A DNA stretch of 64,000 bases from Amblyomma americanum (taxonomy: Eukaryota; Arthropoda; Arachnida; Ixodida; Ixodidae): positions 85,641 through 149,640 of the forward strand of contig NW_027526681.1 of the NCBI RefSeq assembly GCF_052857255.1, read 5' to 3'. The first letter of the stretch is position 1, and each line of letters begins with the position of its first letter. Both the position numbers and the translations under genes were made by a program. The notes under the pieces were generated by a model. The model was not told the DNA's origin. It made no database searches and was given only the letters and a program-made list of their open reading frames with translations. Below are positions 1-8,563 of the stretch, one piece after another.

Positions 1-600
1 TTTTAGACCGAAATGAGCTCAATCACAACACATCGGTTTTACAAGTGTTCCTCTGATACGCGTCAAAACTTTTTCTCTTATAACTGCGCGAAAAGCATGT
101 ATTCTTGCTTAATACAGCGAAACAAGCTGTTTTAGACCGAAACGAGCTAAATCACAACACATCGGTATTACAAGTGTTCCACGTGATACTCGTCAAAACT
201 TTTTCTCTTATAACTGCGCGAAAAGCATGTATTCGTGCTTAATACAACGAAACAAGCTGTTTTAGACAGAAACGAGCTAAATCACAACATATCGGTTTTA
301 CAAGTGTCTCTGATACGCGTCAAAACTTTTTCTTCTATAACTGCGCGTAAAGCATGTATTCGTGCTTAATACAACGAAACAAGCTGTTTTAGACCGAAAC
401 GAGCTAAATCTGAACACATCGGTTTTACAAGTGTTCCTCTGATACGCGTCAAAACTTTTTCTCTTATAACTGCGCGAAAAGCATGTATTCTTGCTTAATA
501 CAGCGAAACAAGCTGTTTTAGACCGAAACGAGCTAAATCACAACACATCGGTTTTACAAGTGTTCCTCTGATACGCGTCAAAACTTTTTCTCTTATAACT

Positions 601-729
601 GCGCGAAAAGCATGTATTCTTGCTTAATACAGCGAAACAAGCTGTTTTAGACCGAAATGAGCATTTAGCTCATTTCGGTCTAAAACAGCTTGTTTCGCTG
701 TATTAAGCAAGAATACATGCTTTTCGCGC
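601..729. repeat. Satellite hairpin, copy 1
   Basis: Perfect inverted repeat: 62-bp arms 601-662 and 668-729, loop ATTTA at 663-667. The left arm is the conserved half of a normal monomer. The right arm is its reverse complement, inserted between GAGC and TAAATC. The right arm reads TATTAAGC, so there is no stem mismatch. Confidence 0.97.
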
Positions 730-3700
730 TAAATCACAACATATCGGTTTTACAAATGTTCCACGTGATACTCGTCAAAAATTTTTCTCTTATAACTGCG
801 CGAAAAGCATGTATTCGTGCTTAATACAACGAAACAAGCTGTTTTAGACCGAAACGAGCTAAATCACAACACATCGGTTTTACAAGTCTCTCTCGAATAC
901 GCAAAACTTTTTCTCTTATAACAGCGCGAAAAGCATGTATTCTTGCTTAATACAACGAAACAAGCTGTTTTAGACCGAAACGAGCTAAATCTGAACACAT
1001 AGGTTTTACAAGTATCCACGTGATACTCGTCAAAACTTTTTCTCTTATAACTGCGCGAAAAGCATGTATTCTTGCTTAATACAACGAAACAAGCTGTTTT
1101 AGACCGAAACGAGCTAAATCACAACACATCGGTTTTACAAGTGTCTCTCTGATACGCGTCAAATCTTTTTCTCTTACAACTGCGCGAAAAGCATGTATTC
1201 TTGCTTAATACAGCGAAACAAGCTGTTTTAGACCGAAACGAGCTAAATCACAACACATCGGTATTACAAGTGTTCCACGTGATACTCGTCAAAAATTTTT
1301 CTCTTATAACTGCGCGAAAAGCATGTATTCGTGCTTAATACAACGAAACAAGCTGTTTTAGACCGAAACGAGCTAAATCTAAACACATCGGTTTTACAAG
1401 TATCCACGTGATACTCGTCAAAACTTTTTCTCTTATAACTGCGCGAAAAGCATGTATTCGTGCTTAATACAACGAAACAAGCTGTTTTAGACCGAAACGA
1501 GCTAAATCTGAACACATCGGTTTTACAAGTATCCACGTGATACTCGTCAAAACTTTTTCTCTTATAACTGCGCGAAAAGCATGTATTCTTGCTTAATACA
1601 ACGAAGCAAGCTGTTTTAGACCGAAACGAGCTAAATCACAACACATCGGTTTTAGAAGTGTCTCTGATACGCGTCAAAACTTTTTCTTCTATAACTGCGC
1701 GTAAAGCATGTATTCGTGCTTAATACAACGAAACAAGCTGTTTTAGACCGAAACGAGCTAAATCACAACACATCGGTTTTACAAGTGTTCCTCTGATACG
1801 CGTCAAAACTTTTTCTCTTATAACTGCGCGAAAAGCATGTATTCTTACTTAATACAGCGAAACAAGCTGTTTTAGACCGAAACGAGCTAAATCACAACAC
1901 ATCGGTTTTACAAGTGTTCCTCTGATACGCGTCAAAACTTTTTCTCTTATAACTGCGCGAAAAGCATGTATTCGTGCTTAATACAACGAAACAAGCTGTT
2001 TTAGACCGAAACGAGCTAAATCACAACACATCGGTTTTACAAGTCTCTCTCTAATACGCAAAACTTTTTCTCTTATAACAGCGCGAAAAGCATGTATTCT
2101 TGCTTAATACAACGAAACAAGCTGTTTTAGACCGAAACGAGCTAAATCTGAACACATAGGTTTTACAAGTATCCACGTGATACTCGTCAAAACTTTTTCT
2201 CTTATAACTGCGCGAAAAGCATGTATTCTTGCTTAATACAGCGAAACAAGCTGTTTTAGACCGAAACGAGCTAAATCTGAACACATCGGTTTTACAACTG
2301 TCCCTGTGACACGCGTCAAAACTTTTTCTCTTATAACTGCGCGAAAAGCATGTATTCTTGCTTAATACAGCGAAACAAGTTGTTTTAGACCGAAACGAGT
2401 GAAATCACAACACATCGGTATTACAAGTGTTCCACGTGATATTCGTCAAAAATTTTTCTCATAACTGCGCGAAAAGCATGTATTCGTGCTTAATACAACG
2501 AAACAAGCTGTTTTAGACCGAAACGAGCTAAATCTGAACACATAGGTTTTACAAGTATCCACGTGATACTCGTCAAAACTTTTTCTCTTATAACTGCGCG
2601 AAAAGCATGTATTCTTGCTTAATACAACGAAACAAGCTGTTTTAGACCGAAACGAGCTAAATCACAACACATCGGTTTTACAAGTGTCTCTCTGATACGC
2701 GTCAAATCTTTTTCTCTTACAACTGCGCGAAAAGCATGTATTCTTGCTTAATACAGCGAAACAAGCTGTTTTAGACCGAAACGAGCTAAATCACAACACA
2801 TCGGTATTACAAGTGTTCCACGTGATACTCGTCAAAAATTTTTCTCTTATAACTGCGCGAAAAGCATGTATTCGTGCTTAATACAACGAAACAAGCTGTT
2901 TTAGACCGAAACGAGCTAAATCTAAACACATCGGTTTTACAAGTATCCACGTGATACTCGTCAAAACTTTTTCTCTTATAACTGCGCGAAAAGCATGTAT
3001 TCGTGCTTAATACAACGAAACAAGCTGTTTTAGACCGAAACGAGCTAAATCTGAACACATCGGTTTTACAAGTATCCACGTGATACTCGTCAAAACTTTT
3101 TCTCTTATAACTGCGCGAAAAGCATGTATTCTTGCTTAATACAACGAAGCAAGCTGTTTTAGACCGAAACGAGCTAAATCACAACACATCGGTTTTAGAA
3201 GTGTCTCTGATACGCGTCAAAACTTTTTCTTCTATAACTGCGCGTAAAGCATGTATTCGTGCTTAATACAACGAAACAAGCTGTTTTAGACCGAAACGAG
3301 CTAAATCACAACACATCGGTTTTACAAGTGTTCCTCTGATACGCGTCAAAACTTTTTCTCTTATAACTGCGCGAAAAGCATGTATTCTTACTTAATACAG
3401 CGAAACAAGCTGTTTTAGACCGAAACGAGCTAAATCACAACACATCGGTTTTACAAGTGTTCCTCTGATACGCGTCAAAACTTTTTCTCTTATAACTGCG
3501 CGAAAAGCATGTATTCTTGCTTAATACAGCGAAACAAGCTGTTTTAGACCGAAACGAGCTAAATCACAACACATCGGTTTTACAAGTGTTCCTCTGATAC
3601 GCGTCAAAACTTTTTCTCTTATAACTGCGCGAAAAGCATGTATTCTTGCTTAATACAGCGAAACAAGCTGTTTTAGACCGAAATGAGCTAAATCACAACA

Positions 3701-4270
3701 CATCGGTTTTACAAGTGTTCCTCTGATACGCGTCAAAACTTTTTCTCTTATAACTGCGCGAAAAGAATGTATTCTTGCTTAATACAGCGAAACAAGCTGT
3801 TTTAGACCGAAACGAGCTAAATCACAACACATCGGTATTACAAGTGTTCCACGTGATACTCGTCAAAACTTTTTCTCTTATAACTGCGCGAAAAGCATGT
3901 ATTCGTGCTTAATACAACGAAACAAGCTGTTTTAGACAGAAACGAGCTAAATCACAACATATCGGTTTTACAAGTGTCTCTGATACGCGTCAAAACTTTT
4001 TCTTCTATAACTGCGCGTAAAGCATGTATTCGTGCTTAATACAACGAAACAAGCTGTTTTAGACCGAAACGAGCTAAATCTGAACACATCGGTTTTACAA
4101 GTGTTCCTCTGATACGCGTCAAAACTTTTTCTCTTATAACTGCGCGAAAAGCATGTATTCTTGCTTAATACAGCGAAACAAGCTGTTTTAGACCGAAACG
4201 AGCTAAATCACAACACATCGGTTTTACAAGTGTTCCTCTGATACGCGTCAAAACTTTTTCTCTTATAACT

Positions 4271-4399
4271 GCGCGAAAAGCATGTATTCTTGCTTAATAC
4301 AGCGAAACAAGCTGTTTTAGACCGAAATGAGCATTTAGCTCATTTCGGTCTAAAACAGCTTGTTTCGCTGTATTAGGCAAGAATACATGCTTTTCGCGC
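4271..4399. repeat. Satellite hairpin, copy 2
   Basis: Arms 4271-4332 and 4338-4399, loop ATTTA. The right arm reads TATTAGGC in place of TATTAAGC, one T/G mismatch that becomes a U-G wobble in + strand RNA. This copy opens the HOR unit that holds both transposable elements. Confidence 0.97.
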
Positions 4400-4714
4400 T
4401 AAATCACAACATATCGGTTTTACAAATGTTCCACGTGATACTCGTCAAAAATTTTTCTCTTATAACTGCGCGAAAAGCATGTATTCGTGCTTAATACAAC
4501 GAAACAAGCTGTTTTAGACCGAAACGAGCTCAATCACAACACATCGGTTTTACAAGTCTCTCTCTAATACGCAAAACTTTTTCTCTTATAACAGCGCGAA
4601 AAGCATGTATTCTTGCTTAATACAACGAAACAAGCTGTTTTAGACCGAAACGAGCTAAATCTGAACACAGGTTTTACAAGTATCCACGTGATACTCGTCA
4701 AAACTTTTTCTCTT

Positions 4715-4718
4715 ATAA
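4715..4718. repeat. Target-site duplication ATAA, left copy
   Basis: ATAA lies directly before the left terminal inverted repeat and again at 6069-6072 after the right one. Joining the flanks through one ATAA restores the normal satellite CTTATAACTGCGCG. piggyBac elements usually duplicate TTAA, so this is a one-base variant of the expected target. Confidence 0.85.
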
Positions 4719-4733
4719 CCCTTTGTAAGGCAA
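4719..4733 (+). repeat. Left terminal inverted repeat of the piggyBac-like element
   Basis: CCCTTTGTAAGGCAA is the reverse complement of 6054-6068 except for one base (G against A at the seventh position). The transition from satellite is abrupt, right after CTCTTATAA. Confidence 0.92.
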
Positions 4734-4834
4734 GGTATATTTTTTTCAAGAACTAAGAAAAATGTTGTGTTATCTGACTAAATGAAGCCAACAGAAATAG
4801 TTTGCACGAAATTTCAAGCCATAAGAACAAGTAG

Positions 4835-4840
4835 TTTATT
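4835..4840 (-). promoter_or_regulatory. Polyadenylation signal AATAAA for the transposase remnant
   Basis: TTTATT on the + strand reads AATAAA on the minus strand, about 94 bp past the stop codon at 4934. Position and sense fit a poly(A) signal for the transposase transcript. This is inferred from the hexamer alone. Confidence 0.5.
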
Positions 4841-4847
4841 CAGAAAA

Positions 4848-4911
4848 AGTGGGACAGATGTGTCCCACTGACACTCAATGAAATTTCAGAAAGTGGGACG
4901 TATTTGTCCCA
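4848..4911. repeat. Left subterminal palindromes of the piggyBac-like element
   Basis: Two palindromes: 4848-4869 has 9-bp arms AGTGGGACA and TGTCCCACT around GATG; 4894-4911 has TGGGAC...GTCCCA arms. Related motifs lie near the other end. Repeated subterminal motifs are plausible transposase binding sites, but no binding evidence exists here. Confidence 0.8.
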
Positions 4912-4933
4912 TCGCCTCTCAAGGGCTTTCAGT

Positions 4934-5242
4934 TCACTTTCGACCAGCATGAAAAGGCCCAAAACATGTTGCGCAAAGTGGCACATTGCATGCAGAGCAC
5001 AAAAAATTGGTGCGAGCTTCTTTCTTGGCACTGGAGCACCAGCGACATCGCCTCCTTTTCGCGACTTTCTGAGGGTGGTGTCCATCTCCCAGAAATCGGA
5101 CTTCGTCCTGAACTCCTACCATTTTTTGGCCATTTTTGGTGCCTTTTTTGTTGGCTTTATAAGGCCGATTGTTAGAAACTTTGAAGGTTTGGCCGTTTAT
5201 CAGCTGGCGACCGAGGACAAGCCGGAACCACAGGTAGCTCAT
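4934..5242 (-). pseudogene. piggyBac transposase remnant, C-terminal Cys-rich domain
   Basis: This minus-strand frame of 102 codons ends in a cross-brace-type zinc motif: C66, C69, C82, C85, C90, C93 and H98, with CNVPLC and CFGPFH around the later ligands. It follows a basic stretch, KVAKRRRCRWC. That is the tail of piggyBac transposases, where the domain contacts the transposon ends. All metal ligands survive, and the frame closes with TGA at 4934-4936. The first 40 or so residues look unrelated and probably read through noncoding or deleted sequence. There is no catalytic domain, so it is a remnant; the ATG at 5240-5242 is only the first available. Confidence 0.8.
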
Positions 5243-5284
5243 TTGATTGTCTTCTTTCTTCTTTCACTTGGAGGAAAGCATTCA

Positions 5285-5588
5285 CTACTGCTGCATCCAG
5301 CAGAAAGTAGAAAATCCAGGCTCCTCTTCGACTTCTTCTTCAGCAGAAACTGCAGGCGCTTTCGGTCGTTTCCTTGTCTTTCTCGTGTAAGTAGCCTTGC
5401 GCTTTTTAGGTCTGCTTGTTGAAGCTGCTGCTCCATCGTCGCCGCTTTCGTCATCAGTCTGGCGGAGCGAGCTCTGGTACGAAGTCGACGTCTGTATCCC
5501 CATCCGAGTCACTCGACGTGGGGTCGTCCGGAAGGCTAAAATATAGCTCAAGCGCTTCTGCTGCCGTCAGAAATCGATTATCTGCATT
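5285..5588 (-). pseudogene. piggyBac transposase remnant, N-terminal acidic region, frameshifted
   Basis: Two overlapping minus-strand frames together look like a piggyBac N-terminus. The first (5588 down to 5454) begins near RFLTAAEALELYF, is rich in Asp and Ser, has no ATG and stops at TGA 5454-5456. The second (5551 to 5285) continues with TDDESGDDG, a Lys/Arg block with RPKKRK and then a run of Glu. A one-base change near 5454-5500 would separate the two. Such acidic and basic N-terminal stretches are typical of the family. The second frame ends with TAG at 5285, and the catalytic core expected next is missing. Confidence 0.65.
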
Positions 5589-5981
5589 TCAAGAACAAAC
5601 AAAATATAAAAGTTTGACTAACGTATTCCTCAAAACATTGCCCCGAAAATCGGGAAGTTAGTCCTAGCATAACTCATGCTGTTTTCTAAGGGTGGTCCTA
5701 TTTATACAAGATTTTCAGGCTAAATATTGCTTGTATTCCTCAAAAAACGCGATTCATACAAGCTAGTGGGCTTTGTTTTGAAGCAGAGAAACGGAAATGC
5801 TCACCTGACATCTCGAATTATTCTTGTTTGGAGACAAAACAAGAAAAAAATTCCTTCGCCTTCCCGAACGGAGACACAATTTTCCAAACAACGGACGCCT
5901 AGTACCACCTGTCGGAAAGCAGCAAAACTACTTTCAAAAGTAATTACAGTATTCGCAGATAGATGGCAGCACAGTAAAAAA
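5589..5981. other. Noncoding interior of the piggyBac-like element
   Basis: This stretch between the transposase remnant and the right subterminal palindromes would be the leader or promoter side of a minus-strand transposase gene. It has a small inverted repeat, GCTTGTAT at 5729-5736 and ATACAAGC at 5756-5763. The + strand frame of 124 codons at 5727-6101 runs through the terminal repeat into satellite and has no recognisable domain. I see nothing else. Confidence 0.5.
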
Positions 5982-6053
5982 TGGGATGCATGCTTCCCAA
6001 TGCCTTTGAAGAGCCCTTTTCGGCGGCGTAAAAAGTGGGATGTATATGTCCCA
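5982..6053. repeat. Right subterminal palindromes of the piggyBac-like element
   Basis: TGGGATGCATGCTTCCCA at 5982-5999 and TGGGATGTATATGTCCCA at 6036-6053 mirror the motifs near the left end. The second adjoins the terminal inverted repeat. Confidence 0.8.
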
Positions 6054-6068
6054 TTGCCTTATAAAGGG
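6054..6068 (-). repeat. Right terminal inverted repeat of the piggyBac-like element
   Basis: TTGCCTTATAAAGGG mirrors 4719-4733 with one mismatch. Satellite resumes at once with ATAACTGCGCG, the second copy of the ATAA duplication being 6069-6072. Confidence 0.92.
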
Positions 6069-6976
6069 ATAACTGCGCGAAAAGCATGTATTCTTGCTTA
6101 ATACAACGAAACAAGCTGTTTTAGACCGAAACGAGCTAAATCACAACACATCGGTTTTACAAGTGTCTCTCTGATACGCGTCAAATCTTTTTCTCTTACA
6201 ACTGCGCGAAAAGCATGTATTCTTGCTTAATACAGCGAAACAAGCTGTTTTAGACCGAAACGAGCTAAATCACAACACATCGGTATTACAAGTGTTCCAC
6301 GTGATACTCGTCAAAAATTTTTCTCTTATAACTGCGCGAAAAGCATGTATTCGTGCTTAATACAACGAAACAAGCTGTTTTAGACCGAAACGAGCTAAAT
6401 CTAAACACATCGGTTTTACAAGTATCCACGTGATACTCGTCAAAACTTTTTCTCTTATAACTGCGCGAAAAGCATGTATTCGTGCTTAATACAACGAAAC
6501 AAGCTGTTTTAGACAGAAACGAGCTAAATCACAACATATCGGTTTTACAAGTGTCTCTGATACGCGTCAAAACTTTTTCTTCTATAACTGCGCGTAAAGC
6601 ATGTATTCGTGCTTAATACAACGAAACAAGCTGTTTTAGACCGAAATGAGCTAAATCACAACACATCGGTTTTGCAAGTGTTCCTCTGATACGCGTCAAA
6701 ACTTTTTCTCTTATAACTGCGCGAAAAGAATGTATTCTTGCTTAATACAGCGAAACAAGCTGTTTTAGACCGAAACGAGCTAAATCACAACACATCGGTA
6801 TTACAAGTGTTCCACGTGATACTCGTCAAAACTTTTTCTCTTATAACTGCGCGAAAAGCATGTATTCGTGCTTAATACAACGAAACAAGCTGTTTTAGAC
6901 AGAAACGAGCTAAATCACAACATATCGGTTTTACAAGTGTCTCTGATACGCGTCAAAACTTTTTCTTCTATAACTG
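6069..6976. repeat. Satellite between the two transposable elements
   Basis: About seven monomers continue the phase broken at 4718 and follow the class order of the unit after 11876. The last one stops at TTCTATAACTG, where the LINE begins. No gene is seen. Confidence 0.95.
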
Positions 6977-7276
6977 GGCACGACACCGACTCTTGCACGA
7001 TGTTCACCCCGGTATTGGCCTTCCAGGTGCTGTCGTACTGGCTCTCTGCTGGTACGCGCCGTGGCCTGGACCCCTGCCCATCACCTACACTGCACTTCCC
7101 GGATTCTTCGGCTCCGTGGATGCCTGAACAGTCATCTGCTGTATCATCCGGACCTGACCGCCCATATTTGGCGCCGCTCGACGCCTTCGCCTGGAAACCA
7201 CCGCCATCGACTACGTCATCAATCACATGGCCTGAGGCAACAGTATTTAATCTGCGGCACAACGTCAGCTCGGCGG
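6977..7276 (+). repeat. LINE 5' tandem repeat, unit 1
   Basis: A GC-rich unit of exactly 300 bp, starting GGCACGACACCGACTC. I see no differences from unit 2. Such 5' monomers act as promoter units in mouse L1; that role is only inferred here. The element starts inside its repeat series, so more units may exist in other copies. Confidence 0.95.
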
Positions 7277-7576
7277 GGCACGACACCGACTCTTGCACGA
7301 TGTTCACCCCGGTATTGGCCTTCCAGGTGCTGTCGTACTGGCTCTCTGCTGGTACGCGCCGTGGCCTGGACCCCTGCCCATCACCTACACTGCACTTCCC
7401 GGATTCTTCGGCTCCGTGGATGCCTGAACAGTCATCTGCTGTATCATCCGGACCTGACCGCCCATATTTGGCGCCGCTCGACGCCTTCGCCTGGAAACCA
7501 CCGCCATCGACTACGTCATCAATCACATGGCCTGAGGCAACAGTATTTAATCTGCGGCACAACGTCAGCTCGGCGG
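7277..7576 (+). repeat. LINE 5' tandem repeat, unit 2
   Basis: Second 300-bp unit; the landmark CGACACCGAC falls at 6981, 7281 and 7581. Because 300 is divisible by three, several frames stay open through the repeats on both strands. This inflates the apparent ORF1 and gives shadow frames at 6915-7607 (minus) and 7061-7639 (plus). Confidence 0.95.
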
Positions 7577-7628
7577 GGCACGACACCGACTCTTGCACGA
7601 TGTTCACCCCGGTATTGGCCTTCCAGGT
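7577..7628 (+). repeat. LINE 5' tandem repeat, partial unit 3
   Basis: The first 52 bp of the unit, diverging right after TTCCAGGT. Units 1 and 2 continue with GCTGTCG; here the sequence becomes TAGTTACC. The break sits on CAG/GTTAGT, which resembles a 5' splice site. Confidence 0.9.
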
Positions 7629-8563
7629 TAGTTACCTAGACTACGCTAAGGAGACTCGTAGTAGCGATCGTTGTCTTTTCGCGGTGTCGTGCCCCTACGA
7701 CCTGAAATGGCGCACTGCGCTGCGTGTGTTATGTGACATACTTGCCTTTGATTTGCTATCTGAGCTGATGCTGCTGCTTTCGGGAGATGTTGAACTTAAT
7801 CCTGGCCCCGGACCAACCAACCTTTCCGATGTTTTAGATGCTCTCAAGCGGCTAGAAGAACACCATGCAGCCATGCGTGCCGACCTTGATCAATTGAAAA
7901 CAACCCAAATCAGCCATGAAACACAACTAACTGCACTTTCAAACCGAGTAGCAGTGCTCGAATTAGACGAGCGTAAAACAGTATCACCATCAAAACAGGT
8001 AGAGACTAGCCAGATTAGGCAGGACATCGCTGAACTAAAGGCCGCCAACATAGACGCGAAGAACAGAATGCGCCGAAACAACCTGCTCTTTTTCGGCTTA
8101 GATGATAGCGACAAAGAATCGTGGACTGAATCGGAGGAAAAAGTTATTGCGCTGTGCAAAGAAAAACTAGATTTGAATCTAGAACCAAGCGCAATAGAAC
8201 GCGCCCACCGCATTGGTCAATTCTCAACGGAAAAAAAAGCGACCAATAATAGTTAAAATGAATCACTACAAGGCAAAAGAAAGCGTGCTTGCATGTGGTC
8301 GTAAATTGAAAGAAACACCTTACGTTATCCGAGAAGACTTCGAATTCGCCACTCGACTCGCTCGCTCCAAATTGGTTCAATTCATTAAGCCCCGAGGGTG
8401 TAGCTTTAAGCTTCGATACGATAAACTTATCGTTGGCGAGAAATATTACACCTACGATCATGCCTCTGATACCATAACAGAAACAGATACGAACACCAAG
8501 CCCGCGGCAAAGATAAATGGAGCACAGGACAATACACAGCAGGCCTCAGAGCAAGCCAAGTGA
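7600..8563 (+). CDS. LINE ORF1 protein (2A-like, coiled coil, RNA-binding), frame broken once
   Basis: ORF1 proteins of LINEs bind element RNA in the ribonucleoprotein and help during target-primed reverse transcription. The start is taken as the ATG at 7600, the last of three identical repeat-borne ATGs (7000, 7300, 7600) and the closest to unique coding sequence. About 69 residues, ending in a hydrophobic run, lead to GDVELNPGP at 7783-7809. A heptad-like coiled coil follows (near LDALKRLEEHHAAM), then an L1 ORF1-like core with RRNNLLFFGL and ERAHRIGQFS. The first frame stops at 8254-8256. The matching continuation, KKRPIIVK through FKLRYDKLIVGEKYY, lies in the next frame (8213-8563). A single extra A in the A8 run at 8231-8238 accounts for the break. 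Full length would be about 320 residues. It ends at TGA 8561-8563. Confidence 0.82.
7783..7809 (+). other. 2A-like ribosome-skipping motif in ORF1
   Basis: The codons spell GDVELNPGP and match the D-V/I-E-x-N-P-G-P consensus at every fixed position, after a Leu-rich stretch (MLLLS). In 2A peptides the ribosome fails to form the last Gly-Pro bond, here between codons 7804-7806 and 7807-7809, and releases the upstream peptide. 2A-like sequences are known in ORF1 of some animal APE-type LINEs. Activity here is inferred from the motif. Confidence 0.85.
8231..8238 (+). other. A8 homopolymer at the ORF1 frame break
   Basis: Upstream coding is in frame 1 and the conserved continuation is in frame 2. 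Counting A7 in place of A8 joins the two. It may be a real one-base expansion, a sequencing error, or, less likely, a +1 frameshift site. Confidence 0.7.
8561..8563 (+). promoter_or_regulatory. UGA separating ORF1 and ORF2 in the same frame
   Basis: TGA ends the ORF1 tail (after ASEQAK). The same frame then stays open to 11392 with no AUG for 141 nt. The next base is C, a context that favours readthrough of UGA. Readthrough or reinitiation is inferred from layout only. Confidence 0.6.

Larger units (their letters stand above)
1..4718. repeat. Satellite array, left segment (about 129-bp monomers)
   Basis: Head-to-tail monomers run without a break, marked by TTTTAGACCGAAA at 1, 130, 260 and 387 and so on, a spacing of 127-130 bp. 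The half from GCGCGAAAAGC to TTTTAGACC hardly varies; the other half defines classes with TTCCTCTGATACGCGTC, TTCCACGTGATACTCGTC, TCTCTGATACGCGTC or TCTCTCTAATACGC. Each monomer has a small dyad, AAACA-AGC-TGTTT. The segment holds nested duplications: bases 1-860 match 3671-4530 (offset 3,670), and about 940-1975 match 2483-3518 (offset 1,543, 12 monomers). No gene is visible. A centromeric or heterochromatic role is possible but is not shown by the sequence. Confidence 0.97.
4719..6068 (-). mobile_element. piggyBac-like DNA transposon, internally deleted (1,350 bp)
   Basis: The element starts CCCTTTGTAAGGCAA and ends TTGCCTTATAAAGGG, a 15-bp terminal inverted repeat with one mismatch. CCC ends, a 4-bp duplication and a Cys-rich transposase tail on the minus strand identify the piggyBac superfamily. 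Inside both ends lie palindromes of the form TGGGAC...GTCCCA. Family transposases usually have some 500-600 residues with a catalytic Asp triad. Here an acidic N-terminal piece lies only about 40 bp from a C-terminal piece, so the catalytic core is gone. It can be moved only in trans. It occurs once in the window, so it was not amplified with the surrounding HORs. Confidence 0.9.

Noticed and set aside
601..729. Hairpin as a transcription terminator or MITE
   Set aside because: Both arms are satellite sequence with no target duplication or element ends, so it is a rearranged monomer rather than an inserted element.
1264..3079. Minus-strand frames of 77-95 codons at 1264, 2051 and 2807, and many like them through the array
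   Set aside because: They are readings of the satellite monomer. Start and stop codons fall at monomer class boundaries, the peptides repeat every 43 residues, and one-base indels break them freely.
4840..5085. 81-codon minus-strand frame in the piggyBac-like element
   Set aside because: It is a shadow frame over the Cys-rich tail and the subterminal palindromes.
4904..5422. 172-codon plus-strand frame in the piggyBac-like element
   Set aside because: It lies antisense to the recognisable Cys-rich transposase tail and shows no domain.
5727..6101. 124-codon plus-strand frame
   Set aside because: It crosses the right terminal inverted repeat into satellite, so it cannot be a native gene; no domain is seen.
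6868..6999. ATG at 6868 as the ORF1 start
   Set aside because: It lies in satellite upstream of the LINE and is in frame by chance.
6915..7607. 230-codon minus-strand frame over the LINE 5' repeats
   Set aside because: It is open only because a GC-rich 300-bp unit divisible by three is repeated. It reads into satellite and has no known domain; another plus frame (7061-7639) is open for the same reason.
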